Source of the DNA: Anagrus nilaparvatae
Taxonomy: Eukaryota > Arthropoda > Insecta > Hymenoptera > Mymaridae
Length of the DNA stretch: 64,000 nucleotides
Direction of reading: 5' to 3'
Assembly: GCA_022575985.1 (NCBI GenBank)
Contig: JAKSXM010000014.1
Span: forward strand, 17,918,001-17,982,000
The notes under the pieces were generated by a model, which saw nothing but the letters and a program-made list of their open reading frames with translations, ran no database searches and was not told the origin of the DNA. Below are positions 43,171 to 57,245 of this stretch, piece by piece. Position 1 is the first letter of the stretch; each line of letters begins with the position of its first letter. The translations under genes were made by a program, and so were the position numbers.

Positions 43171-43755
43171 TTTTCTCACCCTCGAAAACCCCTAGGCAAT
43201 GTAAAAAGCTTATTCTGACATAATTTTTAGTCCGCCATCTTGGAAAATTGGAAAATATGCTAGAGCGATAATTTTAAAAATTTTTATCAAGGAAAATATT
43301 TTTCTCAACCTTGAAAACTCCCAGGTAATGTAGAAAGTTTCTATTTTAATGTTTATTGTTCCGCCATCTTGGAAAATTGGAAAATATTTTTAATAAAAAA
43401 AATTAAATTTTTCATTCATAAAAACGATTTAATCAACCTCTAAAACCCTCAGCTAATGTAGAAATTTTCTATTTTCATTTTTTTTGTTCCGCCATATTGG
43501 CAAATCGGAAAAAATGCTGGGGCCAAAGAAAGATAAATATCATTAATAAAATCGTTTTTCTCGACCTCAAAAACCCCTCCGACAATGTAAAAAACTTATT
43601 CTGATATTTTTTTGGGTCCGACATCTTGGAAAATTGGAAAATATTTTTGGTAAAAAAAATGAAAATTTTCAACAATAATAACATTTTCTAAGCCTCAAAA
43701 TCTCCCCAGGCAATGTAAAAAGCTTATTTGGTTGTTTTTTGGTCTGCCATCTTGG
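43171..43755 (+). repeat. ~128-bp tandem repeat, five diverged copies
   Basis: CCGCCATCTTGGAAAATTGG recurs at about 43233, 43362, 43490, 43619 and 43745 (spacing 129, 128, 129, 126). Each is preceded by AACCCC..GGCAATGTAAAAAGC-like sequence. The last copy breaks off within CCATCTTGGAAA and the 141-bp satellite begins at once. Confidence 0.85.
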
Positions 43756-45679
43756 AAATACATTAGCTGTTATTTTCACATTTCAGACAATTTTAAGCCA
43801 TCTGAAACATACTTTTGAAAAAATTTTTGTACCATTAATTTCTCCATCTCCATGGGCCCTGGCTGTAGGTAATCAAAATATATGGGTAAAATTTGAAAAT
43901 ACATTAGCTGTTATTTTCACATTTCAGACAATTTTAGGCCATCTGAGCCATACTTTTGAAAAAATTTTTGTACCAGTAATTTCTCCATCTCCATGGGCCC
44001 TGGCTGTAGGTAATCAAAATATATGGGTAAAATTTGAAAATACATTAGCTGTTATTTTCACAATTCAGACAATTTTAAGCCATCTGAGCCATATTTTTCA
44101 AAAAATTTTTGTACCATTAATTTCTCCATCTCCATCGGTCCTGTCTGTAGTTGACCAAAATATAAGGGTAAAATTTGAAAATAAATTAGCTGTTATTTTT
44201 ACATTTCAGACAATTTTAAGCCATCTGAGCTATACTTTTGAAAAAATTTTTGTACCAGTAATTTCTCCATCTCCATGGGCCCTGGCTGTAGTTAATTAAA
44301 ATATATGGGTAAAATTTGAAAATACATTAGCTGTTATTTTCACATTTCAGACAATTTTAGGCCATCTGGGCCATACTTTTGAAAAAATTTTTGTACCATT
44401 AATTTTTCCATCTCCATGGGCCCTGGCTGTATCAAAATATAAGGTTAAAATTTGAAAATACATTAGCTGTTATTTTCACATTTCAGACAATTTTAAGCCA
44501 TCTGAGCCATACTTTTGAAAAAATTTTTGTACCACTAATTTCTCCATCTCCATGGGCCCTGGCTTTAGTTGATCAAAATTTAAGGTTAAAATTTGAAAAT
44601 ACATTAGCTGTTATTTTCACATTTCAAACAATTTTAAGCAATCTGAGCCATACTTTTGAAAAAATTTTTGTACCATTAATTTCTCCATCTACATGGGCCA
44701 TGGCTTTAGTTGATCAAAATATAAGGGTAAAATTTAAAAATACATTAGCAGTTCTTTTCACATTTCAGATAATTTTAAACCATCTGAGCCATACTTTTGA
44801 AAAAATTTTTGTTCCAGTGATTTCTCCATCACCATGGGCCCTGGCTGTAGTTAATTAAAATATATGTGTAAAATTTGAAAATACATTAGCTGTTATTTTC
44901 ACATTTCAGACAATTTTAAGCCATCTGAGACATACTTTTGGAAAAATTTTTGTACCATTAACTTCTCCATCTCCATGGGCCCTGGCTGTAGTTGATCAAA
45001 ATTTACGGGTAAAATTTGAAAATACATTAGCTGTTAATTTCACATTTCAGACAATTTTAAACCATCTGAGCCATACTTTTGGAAAAATTTTTGTACCTTT
45101 AATTTCTCCATCTCCATGGGCCCTGGCTGTAGGTAATCAAAATATATGGGTAAAATTTGAAAATACATTAGCTGTTATTTTCACATTTCAGACAATTTTA
45201 AGCCATCTGAGCCATACTTTTCAAAAAATTTTTGTACCATTAATTTCTCCATCTCCATCGGTCCTGTCTGTAGTTGACCAAAATATAAGGGTAAAATTTG
45301 AAAATAAATTAGCTGTTATTTTTACATTTCAGACAATTTTAAGCCATCTGAGCTATACTTTTGAAAAAATTTTTGTACCATTAATTTCTCCATCTCCATG
45401 GGCCCTGGCTGTAGGTAATCAAAATATATGGGTAAAATTTGAAAATACATTAGCTGTTATTTTCACATTTCAGACAATTTTAAGCCATCTGCGCCATACT
45501 TTTGAAAAAATTTTTGTACCATTAATTTTTCCATCTCCATGGGCCCTGGCTGTAGTTGATCAAAATATAAGGGTGAAATTTGTAAATACATTAGCTGTTA
45601 TTTTCACATTTCAGACAATTTTAAACCATCTGAGCCATACTATTGGAAAAATTTTTTATACCATTAATTTCTCCATCTC

Positions 45680-48600
45680 CATGGGCCCTGGCTGTAGGTA
45701 ATCAAAATATATGGGTAAAATTTGAAAAATATTAGCTGTTATATTCACATTTCAGAAAATTTTAGGCCATCTTTGCCATACTGTTGAAAAAATATATGTA
45801 CCAGTAATTTCTCCATCTCCATGGGCCCTGGCTTTAGTTGATCAAAATATAAGGTTAAAATTTGAAAATACATTAGCTGTTATTTTCACATTTCAAACAA
45901 TTTTAAGCTATCTGAGTCATACTTTTGGAAAAATTTTTGTACCATTAATTTTTCCATCTCCATGGGCCCTGGCTGTAGTTGATCAAAATATAAGGTTAAA
46001 ATTTGAAAATACATTAGCTGTTATTTTCACATTTCAAACAATTTTAAGCTATCTGAGTCATACTTTTGGAAAAATTTTTGTACCATTAATTTCTCCATCT
46101 CCATGGGCCCTGGCTGTAGTTGATCAAAATATAAGGGTAAAATTTGTAAATACATTAGCTGTTATTTTCACATTTCAGACAATTTTAAACCATCTGAGCC
46201 ATACTTTTGGAAAAATTTTTGTACCATTCATTAATTTCTCCATCTCCATGGGCCCTGGCTGTAGGTAATCAAAATATATGGGTAAAATTTGAAAAAATAT
46301 TAGCTGTTATTTTCACATTTCAGAAAATTTTAGGCCATCTTTGCCATACTGTTGAAAAAATATTTGTACCAGTAATTTCTCCATCTCAATGGGCGCTGGC
46401 TTTAGTTGATCAAAATATAAGGGTAAAATTTGAAAATAAATTAGCTGTTCTTTTCACATTTCAGACAATTTTAAACCATCTGAGCCATACTTTTGAAAAA
46501 ATTTTTGTACCAGTAATTTCTTCATCTCCATGGGCCCTGGCTGTAGTTAATTAAAATATATGGGTAAAATTTGAAAATACATTAGCTGTTATTTTCACAT
46601 TTCAGACAATTTTAGGCCATCTGAGCCATACTTTTGAAAAAATTTTTGTACCATTAATTTTTCCATCTCCATGGGCCCTGGCTGTAGTTGATCAAAATAT
46701 AAGGTTAAAATTTGAAAATACATTAGCTGTTATTTTCACATTTCAGACAATTTTAAGCCATCTGAGCCATACTTTTGAAAAAATTTTTGTACCACTAATT
46801 TCTCCATCTCCATGGGCCCTGGCTTTAGTTGATCAAAATTTAAGGTTAAAATTTGAAAATACATTAGCTGTTATTTTCACATTTCAAACAATTTTAAGCA
46901 ATCTGAGCCATACTTTTGAAAAAATTTTTGTACCATTAATTTCTCCATCTACATGGGCCATGGCTTTAGTTGATCAAAATATAAAGGTAAAATTTAAAAA
47001 TACATTAGCTGTTCTTTTCACATTTCAGACAATTTTAAACCATCTGAGCCATACTTTTGAAAAAATTTTTGTTCCAGTGATTTCTCCATCACCATGGGCC
47101 CTGGCTGTAGTTAATTAAAATATATGTGTAAAATTTGAAAATACATTAGCTGTTATTTTCACATTTCAGACAATTTTAAGCCATCTGAGCCATAGTTTTG
47201 GAAAAATTTTTGTATCATTAATTTTTCCATCTCCATGGGCCCTGGCTGTAGTTGATCAAAATTTACGGGTAAAATTTGAAAATACATTAGCTGTTAATTT
47301 CACATTTCAGACAATTTTAAACCATCTGAGCCATACTTTTGGAAAAATTTTTGTACCTTTAATTTCTCCATCTCCATGGGCCCTGGCTGTAGGTAATCAA
47401 AATATATGGGTAAAATTTGAAAAATATTAGCTGTTATTTTCACATTTCAGAAAATTTTAGGCCATCTTTGCCATACTGTTGAAAAAATATATGTACCAGT
47501 AATTTCTCCATCTCCATGGGCCCTGGCTTTAGTTGATCAAAATATAAGGTTAAAATTTGAAAATACATTAGCTGTTATTTTCACATTTCAAACAATTTTA
47601 AGCTATCTGAGCCATACTTTTGGAAAAATTTTTGTACCATTAATTACTCCATCTCCATGGGCCCTGGCTGTAGTCGATCAAAATATAAGGGTAAAATTTG
47701 TAAATACATTAGCTGTTATTTTCACATTTCAGACAATTTTAAACCATCTGAGCCATACTTTTGGAAAAAATTTTGTACCATTCATTAATTTCTCCATCTC
47801 CATGGGCCCTGGCTGTAGGTAATCAAAATATATGGGTAAAATTTGAAAAAATATTAGCTGTTATTTTCACATTTCAGAAAATTTTAGGCCATCTTTGCCA
47901 TACTGTTGAAAAAATATTTGTACCAGTAATTTCTCCATCTCAATGGGCGCTGGCTTTAGTTGATCAAAATATAAGGGTAAAATTTGAAAATACATTAGCT
48001 GTTCTTTTCACATTTCAGACAATTTTAAACCATCTGAGCCATACTTTTGAAAAAATTTTTGTACCAGTAATTTCTTCATCTCCATGGGCCCTGGCTGTAG
48101 TTAATTAAAATATATGGGTAAAATTTGAAAATACATTAGCTGTTATTTTCACATTTCAGACAATTTTAGGCCATCTGAGCCATACTTTTGAAAAAATTTT
48201 TGTACCATTAATTTTTCCATCTCCATGGGCCCTGGCTGTAGTTGATCAAAATAAAAATTTAAAATTTGAAAATACATTAGCTGTTATTTTCACATTTCAG
48301 ACAATTTTAAGCCATCTGAGCCATACTTATGAAAAAATTTTTGTACCACTAATTTCTCCATCTCCATGGGCCCTGGCTTTAGTTGATCAAAATTTAAGGT
48401 TAAAATTTGAAAATACATTAGCTGTTATTTTCACATTTCAAACAATTTTAAGCAATCTGAGCCATACTTTTGAAAAAATTTTTGTACCATTAATTTCTCC
48501 ATCTACATGGGCCATGGCTTTAGTTGATCAAAATATAAAGGTAAAATTTAAAAATATATTAGCTGTTCTTTTCACATTTCAGACAATTTTAAACCATCTG

Positions 48601-48930
48601 AGCCATACTTTTGAAAAAATTTTTGTTCCAGTGATTTCTCCATCACCATGGGCCCTGGCTGTAGTTAATTAAAATATATGTGTAAAATTTGAAAATACAT
48701 TAGCTGTTATTTTCACATTTCAGACAATTTTAAGCCATCTGAGCCATACTTTTGGAAAAATTTTTGTACCATTAATTTTTCCATCTCCATGGGCCCTGGC
48801 TGTAGTTGATCAAAATTTACGGGTAAAATTTGAAAATACATTAGCTGTTAATTTCACATTTCAGACAATTTTAAACCATCTGAGCCATACTTTTGGAAAA
48901 ATTTTTGTACCTTTAATTTCTCCATCTCCA
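45680..48930 (+). repeat. 11-12-unit higher-order repeat, two copies
   Basis: Marker variants recur together about 1554 bp apart: the CCATTCATTAATTTCTCC insertion (46225, 47779), CCATCTCAATGGGCGCTGG (about 46382, 47936), and TCTACATGGGCCATGG (46948, 48501). GAAAAATATTAGCTG recurs 1695 bp apart (45724, 47419), because the first copy carries one extra unit with AAGCTATCTGAGTCATAC. Confidence 0.8.
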
Positions 48931-50189
48931 TGGGCCCTGGCTGTAGGTAATCAAAATATATGGGTAAAATTTGAAAATACATTAGCTGTTATTTTCACAT
49001 TTCAGACAATTTTAAGCCATCTGAGCCATACTTTTCAAAAAATTTTTGTACCATTAATTTCTCCATCTCCATCGGTCCTGTTTGTAGTTGACCAAAATAT
49101 AAGGGTAAAATTTGAAAATAAATTAGCTGTTATTTTTACATTTAAGACAATTTTAAGCCATCTGAGCTATACTTTTGAAAAAATTTTTGTACCATTAATT
49201 TCTCCATCTCCATGGGCCCTGGCTGTAGGTAATCAAAATATATGGGTAAAATTTGAAAATACATTAGCTGTTATTTTCACATTTCAGACAATTTTAAGCC
49301 ATCTGAGCCATACTTTTGAAAAAATTTTTGTACCATTAATTTCTCCATCTCCATGGGCCCTGTCTGTAGTTGATCAAAATATAAGGGTAAAATTTGAAAA
49401 TAAATTAGCTGTTATTTTTACATTTCAGACAATTTTAAGTCATCTGAGCCATACTTTTGGAAAAATTTTTGTAACATTAATTTCTCCATCTCCATGGGCC
49501 CTGTCTGTAGTTGATCAAAATATAAGGGTAAAATTTGAAAATAAATTAGCTGTTATTTTTACATTTCAGACAATTTTAAGCCATCTGAGCCATACTTTTG
49601 AAAAAATTTTTGTAACATTAATTTCTCCATCTCCATGGGCCCTGTCTGTAGTTGATCAAAATATAAGGGTAAAATATGAAAATAAATTAGCTGTTATTTT
49701 TACATTTCAGACAATTTTAAGCCATCTGAGCCATACTTTTGAAAAAATTTTTGTACCATTAATTTCTCCATCTCCATGGACCCTGGCTGTAGGTAATCAA
49801 CATATATGGGTAAAATTTGAAAATACATTAGCTGTTATTTTCACATTTCAGACAATTTTAAGCCATCTGAGCCATACTTTTGAAAAAATTTTTGTACCAT
49901 TAATTTCTCCATCTCCATGGACCCTGGCTGTAGGTAATCAACATATATGGGTAAAATTTGAAAATACATTAGCTGTTATTTTCACATTTCAGACAATTTT
50001 AAGCCATCTGAGCCATACTTTTGAAAAAATTTTTGTACCATTAATTTCTCCATCTCCATGGGCCCTGTCTGTGGTTGATCAAAATATAAGGGTAAAATTT
50101 GAAAATAAATTAGCTGTTATTTTTACATTTCAGATAATTTTAAGCCATCTGAGCCATAGTTTTGGATAAATTTTTGTACCATTAATTTC

Positions 50190-53100
50190 TCCATTTCCAT
50201 GGACCCTGGCTGTAGGTAATCAAAATATATGGGTAAAATTTGAAAATACATTAGCTGATATTTTAACATTTCAGACAATTTTAAGCCATCTGAGCCATAC
50301 TTTTGAAAAAATTTTTGTACCATTAATTTCTCCATCTCCATGGGCCCTGGCTGTAGTTGATCAAAATATATGGTTAAAATTTGAAAATACATTAGCTGTT
50401 ATTTTCACATTTCAGACAATTTTAAGCAATCTGTGCCATACTTTTGGAAAAATTTTTGTACCATTAATTTTTCCATCTCCATGGGCCCTGGCTGTAGTTG
50501 ATCAAAATATATGGTTAAAATTTGAAAATACATTAGCTGTTATTTTCATATTTCAGACAATTTTAAGCCATCTGAGCCATACTTTTGAAAAAATTTTTGT
50601 ACCATTAATTTCTCCATCTCCATGGGCCCTGGCTGTTGGTATTCAAAATATATGGGTAAAATTTGAAAATACATTAGCTGTTATTTTCATATTTCAGACA
50701 ATTTTAAGCAATCTGAGCCATACTTTTGAAAAAATTTTTGTACCATTAATTTCTCCATCTCCATGGGCCCTGGCTGTTGGTACTCAAAATATATGGGTAA
50801 AATTTGAAAATACATTAGCTGCTATTTTCACATTTAAGACATTTTTAAGCCATTTGAGCCATAGTTTTAATAAAATTTTTGTACCAGTAATTTCTCCATA
50901 TCCATGGGCCCTGGCGTTAGTTGATCAAAATATAAGGTTAAAATTTGAAAATACATTAGCTGTTATTTTCACATTTCAAACAATTTTAAGCCATCTGAGC
51001 CATACTTTTGAAAAAATTTTTGTACCATTAATTTCTCCATCTCCATGGGCCCTGGCTTTAGTTGATCAAAATATAAGCGTAAAATTTGAAAATACATTAG
51101 CTGTTATTTTCACATTTCAGACAATTTTAAGCCATCTGAGCCATACTTTTGAAAAAATTTTTGTACCATTAATTTCTCCATCTCCATGGGCCCTGTCTGT
51201 ATATGATCAAAATATATGGGTAAAATTTGAAAATAAATTTGCTGTTATTTTTACATTTCAGACAATTTTAAGCCATCTGAGCAATACTTTTGAAAAAATT
51301 TTTTTACCATTAATTTCTTCATCTCCATGGACCCTGGCTGTAGGTAATCAACATATATGGGTAAAATTTGAAAATACATTAGCTGTTATTTTCACATTTC
51401 AGACAATTTTAAGCCATCTGAGCCATACTTTTGAAAAAATTTTTGTACCATTAATTTCTCCATCTCCATGGGCCCTGTCTGTGGTTGATCAAAATATAAG
51501 GGTAAAATTTGAAAATAAATTAGCTGTTATTTTTACATTTCAGATAATTTTAAGCCATCTGAGCCATAGTTTTGGAAAAATTTTTGTACCATTAATTTTT
51601 CCATCTCCATGGGCCCTGGCTGTAGTTGATCAAAATATAAGGTTAAAATTTGAAAATACATTAGCTGTTATTTTCACAATTCAGACAATTTTAGGCCATC
51701 TGAGCCATACTTTTGAAAAAATTTTTGTACCAGTAATTTCTCCATCTCCATGGGCCCTGGCTGTAGTTGATCAAAATATATGGTTAAAATTTGAAAATAC
51801 ATTAGCCGTTATTTTCATATTTCAGACAATTTTAAGCCATCTAAGCCATACTTTTGAAAAAATTTTTGTACCATTAATTTCTCCATCTCCATGGGCCCTG
51901 GCTGTAGTTGATCAAAATATATGGTTAAAATTTGAAAATACAATAGCTGTTATTTTCACATTTCAGACAATTTTAAGCCATCTGAGCCATACTTTTGGAA
52001 AAATTTTTGTACCATTAATTTCTCCATCTTCATGGGCCCTGGCTGTAGGTAATCAACATATATGGGTAAAATTTGAAAATATATTAGCTGTTATTTTCAC
52101 ATTTCAGATAATTTTAAGCCATCTGAGCCATAGTTTTGAAAAAATTTTTGTACCATTCATTAATTTCTCCATCTCCATGGGCCCTGGCTGTAGTTGATCA
52201 AAATATAAGGTTAAAATTTGAAAATACATTAGCTGTTATTTTCACATTTCAGACAATTTTAAGCCATCTGAGCCATACTTTTGAAAAAATTTTTCTACCA
52301 TTAATTTATCCATCTCCATGGGCCCTGGCTGTTGGTACTCAAAATATATGGTTAAAATTTGAAAATACATTAGCTGCTATTTTCACATTTCAGACATTTT
52401 TAAGCCATCTGAGCCATAGTTTTAAAAAAATTTTTGTACCAGTAATTTCTCCATCTCCATGGGCCCTGTCTGTAGTTGATCAAAATATAAGGGTAAAATT
52501 TGAAAATAAATTAGCTGTTATTTTTACATTTCTGACAATTTTAAGCCATCTGAGCCATACTTTTGGAAAAATTTTTGTACCATTAATTTTTCCATCTCCA
52601 TGGGCCCTGGCTGTAGTTGATCAAAATATATGGTTAAACTTTGAAAATACATTAGCTGTTATTTTCACATTTCAGACAATTTTAAGCATTCTGTGCCATA
52701 CTTTTGGAAAAATTTTTGTACCATTAATTTTTCCATCTCCATGGGCCCTGGCTGTAGTTGATCAAAATATATGGTTAAAATTTGAAAATACATTAGCTGT
52801 TATTTTCATATTTCAGACAATTTTAAGCCATCTGAGCCATACTTTTGAAAAAATTTTTGTACCATTAATTTCTCCATCTCCATGGGCCCTGGCTGTTGGT
52901 ACTCAAAATATATGGGTAAAATTTGAAAATACATTAGCTGCTATTTTCACATTTAAGACATTTTTAAGCCATTTGAGCCATAGTTTTAAAAAAATTTTTG
53001 TACCAGTAATTTCTCCATATCCATGGGCCCTGGCGTTAGTTGATCAAAATATAAGGTTAAAATTTGAAAATACATTAGCAGTTATTTTCACATTTCAAAC

Positions 53101-56100
53101 AATTTTAAGCCATCTGAGCCATACTTTTGAAAAAATTTTTGTACCATTAATTTCTCCATCTCCATGGGCCCTGGCTTTAGTTGATCAAAATATAAGCGTA
53201 AAATTTGAAAATACATTAGCTGTTCTTTTCACATTTCAGACAATTTTAAACCATCTGAGCCATACTTTTGGAAAAATTTTTGTGCCATTAATTTCTCCAT
53301 CTCCATGGGCCCTGGCTGTAGGTAATCAAAATATATGGGTAAAATTTGAAAATACATTAGCTGTTATCTTCACATTTCAGACAATTTTAAGCCATCTGAG
53401 CCATACTTTTGAAAAAATTTTTGTACCATTAATTTCTCCATCTCCATGGGCCCTGTCTGTATCTGATCAAAATATAAGGGTAAAATTTGAAAATAAATTT
53501 GCTGTTATTTTTACATTTCAGACAATTTTAAGCCATCTGAGCAATAGTTTTGGAAAAATTTTTGTACCATTAATTTTTCCATCTCCATGGACCCTGGCTG
53601 TAGGTAATCAACATATATGGGTAAAATTTGAAAATACATTAGCTGTTATTTTCACATTTCAGACAATTTTAAGCCATCTGAGCCATACTTTTGAAAAATT
53701 TTTGTACCATTAATTTCTCCATCTCCATGGGCCCTGGCTGTTGGTACTCAAAATATATGGGTAAAATTTGAAAATACATTAGCTGCTATTTTCACATTTC
53801 AAACATTTTTAAGCCATCTGAGCCATAGTTTAAAAAAAATTTTTGTACCAGTAATTTCTCCATATCCATGGGCCTTGGCGTTAGTTGATCAAAATATAAG
53901 GTTAAAATTTGAAAATACATTAGCTGTTATTTTCACATTTCAAACAATTTTAAGCCATCTGAGCCATACTTTTGAAAAAATTTTTGTACCATTAATTTCT
54001 CCATCTCCATGGGCCCTGGCTTTAGTTGATCAAAATATAAGGGTAAAATTTGAAAATACATTAGCTGTTCTTTTCACATTTCAGACAATTTTAAACCATC
54101 TGAGCCATACTTTTGGAAAAATTTTTGTGCCATTAATTTCTCCATCTCCATGGGCCCTGGCTGTAGGTAATCAACATATATGGGTAAAATTTGAAAATAC
54201 ATTAGCTGTTAATTTCACATTTCAGACAATTTTAAGCCATCTGAGCCATACTTTTGAAAAAATTTTTGTACCATTAATTTCTCCATCTCCATGGGCCCTG
54301 TCTGTGGTTGATCAAAATATAAGGGTAAAATTTGAAAATAAATTAGCTGTTATTTTTACATTTCAGATAATTTTAAGCCATCTGAGCCATAGTTTTGGAT
54401 AAATTTTTGTACCATTAATTTCTCCATTTCCATGGACCCTGGCTGTAGGTAATCAAAATATATGGGTAAAATTTGAAAATACATTAGCTGATATTTTAAC
54501 ATTTCAGACAATTTTAAGCCATCTGAGCCATACTTTTGAAAAAATTTTTGTACCATTAATTTCTCCATCTCCATGGGCCCTGGCTGTAGTTGATCAAAAT
54601 ATATGGTTAAAATTTGAAAATACATTAGCTGTTATTTTCACATTTCAGACAATTTTAAGCAATCTGTGCCATACTTTTGGAAAAATTTTTGTACCATTAA
54701 TTTTTCCATCTCCATGGGCCCTGGCTGTAGTCGATCAAAATATATGGTTAAAATTTGAAAATACATTAGCTGTTATTTTCATATTTCAGACAATTTTAAG
54801 CCATCTGAGCCATACTTTTGAAAAAATTTTTGTACCATTAATTTCTCCATCTCCATGGGCCCTGGCTGTTGGTACTCAAAATATATGGGTAAAATTTGAA
54901 AATACATTAGCTGTTATTTTCATATTTCAGACAATTTTAAGCCATCTGAGCCATACTTTTGAAAAAATTTTTGTACCATTAATTTCTCCATCTCCATGGG
55001 CCCTGGCTGTTGGTACTCAAAATATATGGGTAAAATTTGAAAATACATTAGCTGCTATTTTCACATTTAAGACATTTTTAAGCCATTTGAGCCATAGTTT
55101 TGAAAAAATTTTTGTACCATTAATTTCTTCATCTCCATGGACCCTGGCTGTAGGTAATCAACATATATGGGTAAAATTTGAAAATACATTAGCTGTTATT
55201 TTCACATTTCAGACAATTTTAAGCCATCTGAGCCATACTTTTGAAAAAATTTTTGTACCATTAATTTCTCCATCTCCATGGGCCCTGTCTGTGGTTGATC
55301 AAAATATAAGGGTAAAATTTGAAAATAAATTAGCTGTTATTTTTACATTTCAGATAATTTTAAGCCATCTGAGCCATAGTTTTGGAAAAATTTTTGTACC
55401 ATTAATTTTTCCATCTCCATGGGCCCTGGCTGTAGTTGATCAAAATATAAGGTTAAAATTTGAAAATACATTAGCTGTTATTTTCACAATTCAGACAATT
55501 TTAGGCCATCTGAGCCATACTTTTGAAAAAATTTTTGTACCAGTAATTTCTCCATCTCCATGGGCCCTGGCTGTAGTTGATCAAAATATATGGTTAAAAT
55601 TTGAAAATACATTAGCCGTTATTTTCATATTTCAGACAATTTTAAGCCATCTAAGCCATACTTTTGAAAAAATTTTTGTACCATTAATTTCTCCATCTCC
55701 ATGGGCCCTGGCTGTAGTTGATCAAAATATATGGTTAAAATTTGAAAATACAATAGCTGTTATTTTCACATTTCAGACAATTTTAAGCCATCTGAGCCAT
55801 ACTTTTGGAAAAATTTTTGTACCATTAATTTCTCCATCTTCATGGGCCCTGGCTGTAGGTAATCAACATATATGGGTAAAATTTGAAAATATATTAGCTG
55901 TTATTTTCACATTTCAGATAATTTTAAGCCATCTGAGCCATAGTTTTGAAAAAATTTTTGTACCATTAATTTTTCCATCTCCATGGGCCCTGGCTGTAGT
56001 TGATCAAAATATAAGGTTAAAATTTGAAAATACATTAGCTGTTATTTTCACATTTCAGACAATTTTAAGCCATCTGAGCCATACTTTTGAAAAAATTTTT

Positions 56101-57245
56101 CTACCATTAATTTATCCATCTCCATGGGCCCTGGCTGTTGGTACTCAAAATATATGGTTAAAATTTGAAAATACATTAGCTGCTATTTTCACATTTCAGA
56201 CATTTTTAAGCCATCTGAGCCATAGTTTTAAAAAAATTTTTTGTACCAGTAATTTCTCCATCTCCATGGGCCCTGTCTGTAGTTGATCAAAATATAAGGG
56301 TAAAATTTGAAAATAAATTAGCTGTTATTTTTACATTTCTGACAATTTTAAGCCATCTGAGCCATACTTTTGGAAAAATTTTTGTACCATTAATTTTTCC
56401 ATCTCCATGGGCCCTGGCTGTAGTTGATCAAAATATATGGTTAAACTTTGAAAATACATTAGCTGTTATTTTCACATTTCAGACAATTTTAAGCATTCTG
56501 TGCCATACTTTTGGAAAAATTTTTGTACCATTAATTTTTCCATCTCCATGGGCCCTGGCTGTAGTTGATCAAAATATATGGTTAAAATTTGAAAATACAT
56601 TAGCTGTTATTTTCATATTTCAGACGATTTTAAGCCATCTGAGCCATACTTTTGAAAAAATTTTTGTACCATTAATTTCTCCATCTCCATGGGCCCTGGC
56701 TGTTGGTACTCAAAATATATGGGTAAAATTTGAAAATACATTAGCTGCTATTTTCACATTTAAGACATTTTTAAGCCATTTGAGCCATAGTTTTAAAAAA
56801 ATTTTTGTACCAGTAATTTCTCCATATCCATGGGCCCTGGCGTTAGTTGATCAAAATATAAGGTTAAAATTTGAAAATACATTAGCTGTTATTTTCACAT
56901 TTCAAACAATTTTAAGCCATCTGAGCCATACTTTTGAAAAAATTTTTGTACCATTAATTTCTCCATCTCCATGGGCCCTGGCTTTAGTTGATCAAAATAT
57001 AAGCGTAAAATTTGAAAATACATTAGCTGTTCTTTTCACATTTCAGACAATTTTTAAACCATCTGAGCCATACTTTTGGAAAAATTTTTGTGCCATTAAT
57101 TTCTCCATCTCCATGGGCCCTGGCTGTAGGTAATCAAAATATATGGGTAAAATTTGAAAATACATTAGCTGTTATCTTCACATTTCAGACAATTTTAAGC
57201 CATCTGAGCCATACTTTTGAAAAAATTTTTGTACCATTAATTTCT
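50190..57245 (+). repeat. ~7.1-kb higher-order repeat, copy 1
   Basis: Marker CCATTTCCATGGACCCTGG at 50191, 54424, 57246 and 61622 and the GGATAAATTTTTG variant at 50164, 54397 and 61595 show nested periods of 4233 bp (30 units) and 7055-7198 bp (50-51 units). The CCATTCATTAATTT insertion at 52154 reappears at 59352. Copies are nearly identical over kilobases. Confidence 0.8.

Noticed and set aside
52136..53713. 525-codon open frame in the satellite as a repeat-protein gene (also 59334-60911, 50854-52197 and others)
   Set aside because: It results from a 141-bp unit divisible by three. Neighbouring units carry stops and indels, both strands are open, and there is no start context or splice structure.
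54356..54625. 89-codon - strand frames in the satellite (also 50123, 57178 and 61554)
   Set aside because: Antisense reading of the same satellite units, repeated only because the HOR repeats.
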